This document shows, one piece after another, positions 22,917 through 24,347 of a stretch of DNA of 24,347 nucleotides (positions are counted from its first letter, which is position 1; every line of letters begins with the position of its first letter). The notes below the pieces were generated by a model that ran no database searches, had not been told where the DNA came from, and saw only the letters and a program-made list of their open reading frames with translations. Source of the stretch: JBOGOC01 sp050747525 (GTDB lineage: Bacteria > Acidobacteriota > Polarisedimenticolia > JACPZX01 > DASXTC01); contig JBOGOC010000099.1 in assembly GCA_050747525.1 (NCBI GenBank), positions 1-24,347 on the forward strand, in the 5' to 3' direction. Made by a program: the position numbers and the translations under genes.

Positions 22917-24160
22917 TCCGCCACCCCCACGTCACCGCGGCGGTTCTGGCGGGTGGCGGGGCGCGGCGGCTGGGCGGCGCCATCAAGCCCCTCCTTCCTC
23001 TCGGCAACGCCGGCGACACGCCTCTATCCCGGGTGCTGCGTATGGTCGAAGGACGATTCCCGGCGTGTCTCGTGGTGGCTCCCGACCCGTCTCCCTATGC
23101 GGGATTCCCCGTCACCGTCGTGTCCGACCGTGTCGCCGGGCGGGGCCCCCTGGCCGGGGTGGAGGCCGCTCTCGGAGCATCGTCCACCCGCTTCGTGCTG
23201 ATGCTGGGAGGAGACATGCCTTCGGTGTCCGGACCGCTCGTGGACGCCATGGTGGCCAGGGCGCGACCGGACAGGCTGCTGGTGCCGCGGCGCGCCGGGC
23301 GGCCCGAGCCGTTGCACGCCCTGTATCCCGTCTCCTGCCTTTCCCGGGTGAGCGTGGCGCTCGACGAGGGGGTGCGCATGATGCGTGACTTCTTCGAGCG
23401 CGTCGACGTGGACTATCTGGAGGAAGACGACTGGATGGCGATCGAGGGCGCGGCGCGCTCGTTCGACAACATCAACACCCCCGAGGACCTTGGACGCGCG
23501 CGTATGAGGATCATCTCGGTGGCCGCCCCCGGCAACGGGTCGGGGAAGACCTCGGTGGTGAGGGGAGTGCTGGCCGGATTCCCGGGAAGGCTGCACGCCA
23601 TCAAGTTCACCACCGTTTACCGCGACGGCGCCAACTGCCCGCGCACCGAGTCGGCCTGCGCCTGCCGCGAGCTCAAGGGGCCCTTCACGGTGGTGGACGC
23701 CCCGCGCCTGCTGGAGGCGCCGGACACCGACACGGCGCGCATGGCGCTGGCGGGAGCCGCGTCGGTGCTGTGGTGCCTGGCCCGGCCGGGCGCGCACGCC
23801 GACGCCTGGGAGCACTTGAAGACCGGCCGTCTCGGCGATGGGGATGCCCTGGTCACCGAGGGGAACATGATCCTCTCCGTTCTGCAGCCCGATTTCCTGT
23901 TGATGGTCATGAGTCCGGCCGTGCCGCGCGCGCGATGGAAGGCCGATACCTGGGAGCTGGTGCGGCGTGCCTCCCGGGTGGTGATCAACACGCACGAAGC
24001 GTCCGCGGCGGACCTGGAGGCGCTGGCGCGCGAGGTAGCGGCGCAGCGCCGTGGAGAGCAGCCGATCGTGGCCGACGTCACGCGGCCGATGGAGGCATGG
24101 GATGGCGGCGCCCTTCGCGACGCCATCGACCGCCTCCTAACCCCCTGCGTGGTAGAGTGA
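22913..24160 (+). CDS. mobA: MobA-like molybdenum cofactor nucleotidyltransferase fused to a P-loop domain
   Basis: The protein has 415 residues. Domain 1 (about 1-195) is MobA-like: TAAVLAGGGARRLGG for nucleotide binding, MLGGDMPSV with the metal Asp D101, PEPLHALY, and the end motif NINTPEDL. It should attach GMP or CMP to molybdopterin. Domain 2 (about 198-415) has a Walker A GNGSGKTS (207-214) and then C242-x6-C249-x-C251, a likely metal or Fe-S ligand set. It resembles MobB in having a P-loop but is otherwise not one I recognise. The GTG start overlaps the Rieske stop (GTGA). An internal ATG at codon 198 could allow the second domain to be made alone. Confidence 0.82.
   Translation: MIRHPHVTAAVLAGGGARRLGGAIKPLLPLGNAGDTPLSRVLRMVEGRFPACLVVAPDPSPYAGFPVTVVSDRVAGRGPLAGVEAALGASSTRFVLMLGGDMPSVSGPLVDAMVARARPDRLLVPRRAGRPEPLHALYPVSCLSRVSVALDEGVRMMRDFFERVDVDYLEEDDWMAIEGAARSFDNINTPEDLGRARMRIISVAAPGNGSGKTSVVRGVLAGFPGRLHAIKFTTVYRDGANCPRTESACACRELKGPFTVVDAPRLLEAPDTDTARMALAGAASVLWCLARPGAHADAWEHLKTGRLGDGDALVTEGNMILSVLQPDFLLMVMSPAVPRARWKADTWELVRRASRVVINTHEASAADLEALAREVAAQRRGEQPIVADVTRPMEAWDGGALRDAIDRLLTPCVVE
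24153..24158 (+). promoter_or_regulatory. -10-like element before the FmdB-type gene
   Basis: TAGAGT followed by 6 nt and the ATG at 24165 repeats the spacing seen before tatD and the MATE gene. It overlaps the mobA stop codon, so it could be chance coding sequence. No -35 or Shine-Dalgarno is evident. Confidence 0.3.
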
Positions 24161-24164
24161 CCCC

Positions 24165-24347
24165 ATGCCGATCTTCGAGTACACGTGCGACGCCTGCGGG
24201 CAGGCCTTCGAGAAGATCATCCTGTCTTCGGCAGCTCCCGACGCGATGGCGGTTGCCTGTCCGTCGTGCGGCAGCGCGGGTGTGACGCGCCAGCTGTCCA
24301 CCTTCTCCGCTCACGGCGGATCCAGCGGAGGGTCCGGCGGCTCGGGC
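24165..24347 (+). CDS. FmdB-family zinc-ribbon protein, 3' end outside the window
   Basis: The 61 visible residues begin MPIFEYTCDACGQAFEKII, with a second CxxC in ACPSCGS. This is the FmdB/CxxC_CxxC_SSSS regulatory zinc-ribbon pattern. A Gly/Ser-rich tail starts at FSAHGGSSGGSGG and runs off the window edge. These small proteins are often annotated as putative regulators of amidase or formate-related genes, and their real role is unclear. The ATG lies 4 nt after the mobA stop. Confidence 0.88.
   Translation, partial: MPIFEYTCDACGQAFEKIILSSAAPDAMAVACPSCGSAGVTRQLSTFSAHGGSSGGSGGSG

Noticed and set aside
1..24347. CRISPR arrays, tRNA or rRNA genes, prophage, toxin-antitoxin or anti-phage modules
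   Set aside because: No regularly spaced repeats, cloverleaf-like sequence, phage structural genes or defence-type domains were seen on either strand.

Overview
The window is 24.3 kb of very GC-rich bacterial chromosome. It is densely coding and has many 4-nt start/stop overlaps and many GTG/TTG starts. I cannot name the organism. Paired secreted amidohydrolases, -10-like hexamers lying 6-7 nt from start codons, and complex I, DUF2203 and MidA genes would suit an aerobic Gram-negative lineage such as Acidobacteriota, Gemmatimonadota or a related candidate phylum. That placement is a low-confidence inference.

Layout. (1) 2-1246: a nearly complete, lower-GC IS3-family insertion sequence with an A7 programmed -1 frameshift site. 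(2) 1247-1442: a short, hairpin-rich intergenic stretch. (3) 5857-1443 (minus): two overlapping genes for secreted amidohydrolases. They carry three amidohydrolase domains in total, and only one keeps the His-x-His metal site. (4) 7683-5964 (minus): a small zinc-ribbon protein and a DASS/SLC13 anion transporter. A compact divergent promoter separates them from a TatD nuclease (7728-8498, plus). (5) 10503-8485 (minus): a glutathione S-transferase-like protein followed by a CstB-like persulfide dioxygenase-rhodanese fusion. A MATE efflux pump is divergent (10555-11934). (6) 13963-11919 (minus): a small hypothetical protein, a polytopic membrane protein and a DUF2064 glycosyltransferase-like protein.

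(7) 14101-24160 (plus) is the most interesting part: two consecutive tightly packed operons. Operon 1 is rrf2 (IscR-like, Cys-rich), cysteine desulfurase, A-type Fe-S carrier, DUF2203, SDR, [2Fe-2S] ferredoxin, HAD phosphatase and GTP cyclohydrolase I. Operon 2 is nuoB, nuoI, a second nuoB, MidA/NDUFAF7-type methyltransferase (a complex I assembly factor family), GTP cyclohydrolase II, a Rieske protein, and MobA fused to a P-loop domain. Both operons begin with almost the same promoter: TTGACA, 16 nt, TATAATTCA, and then a GAC-N7-GTC type inverted repeat over the predicted transcription start. The repeat is perfect in front of nuoB and imperfect in front of rrf2. The simplest reading is that the Fe-S-sensing Rrf2 protein controls its own Fe-S assembly operon and a second operon encoding Fe-S subunits of complex I, an assembly factor, and enzymes for flavin and molybdenum cofactors.

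(8) 24165-24347: a FmdB-type zinc-ribbon gene runs off the right edge. I saw no tRNA, rRNA or CRISPR array. No gene-free stretch exceeds about 200 bases.
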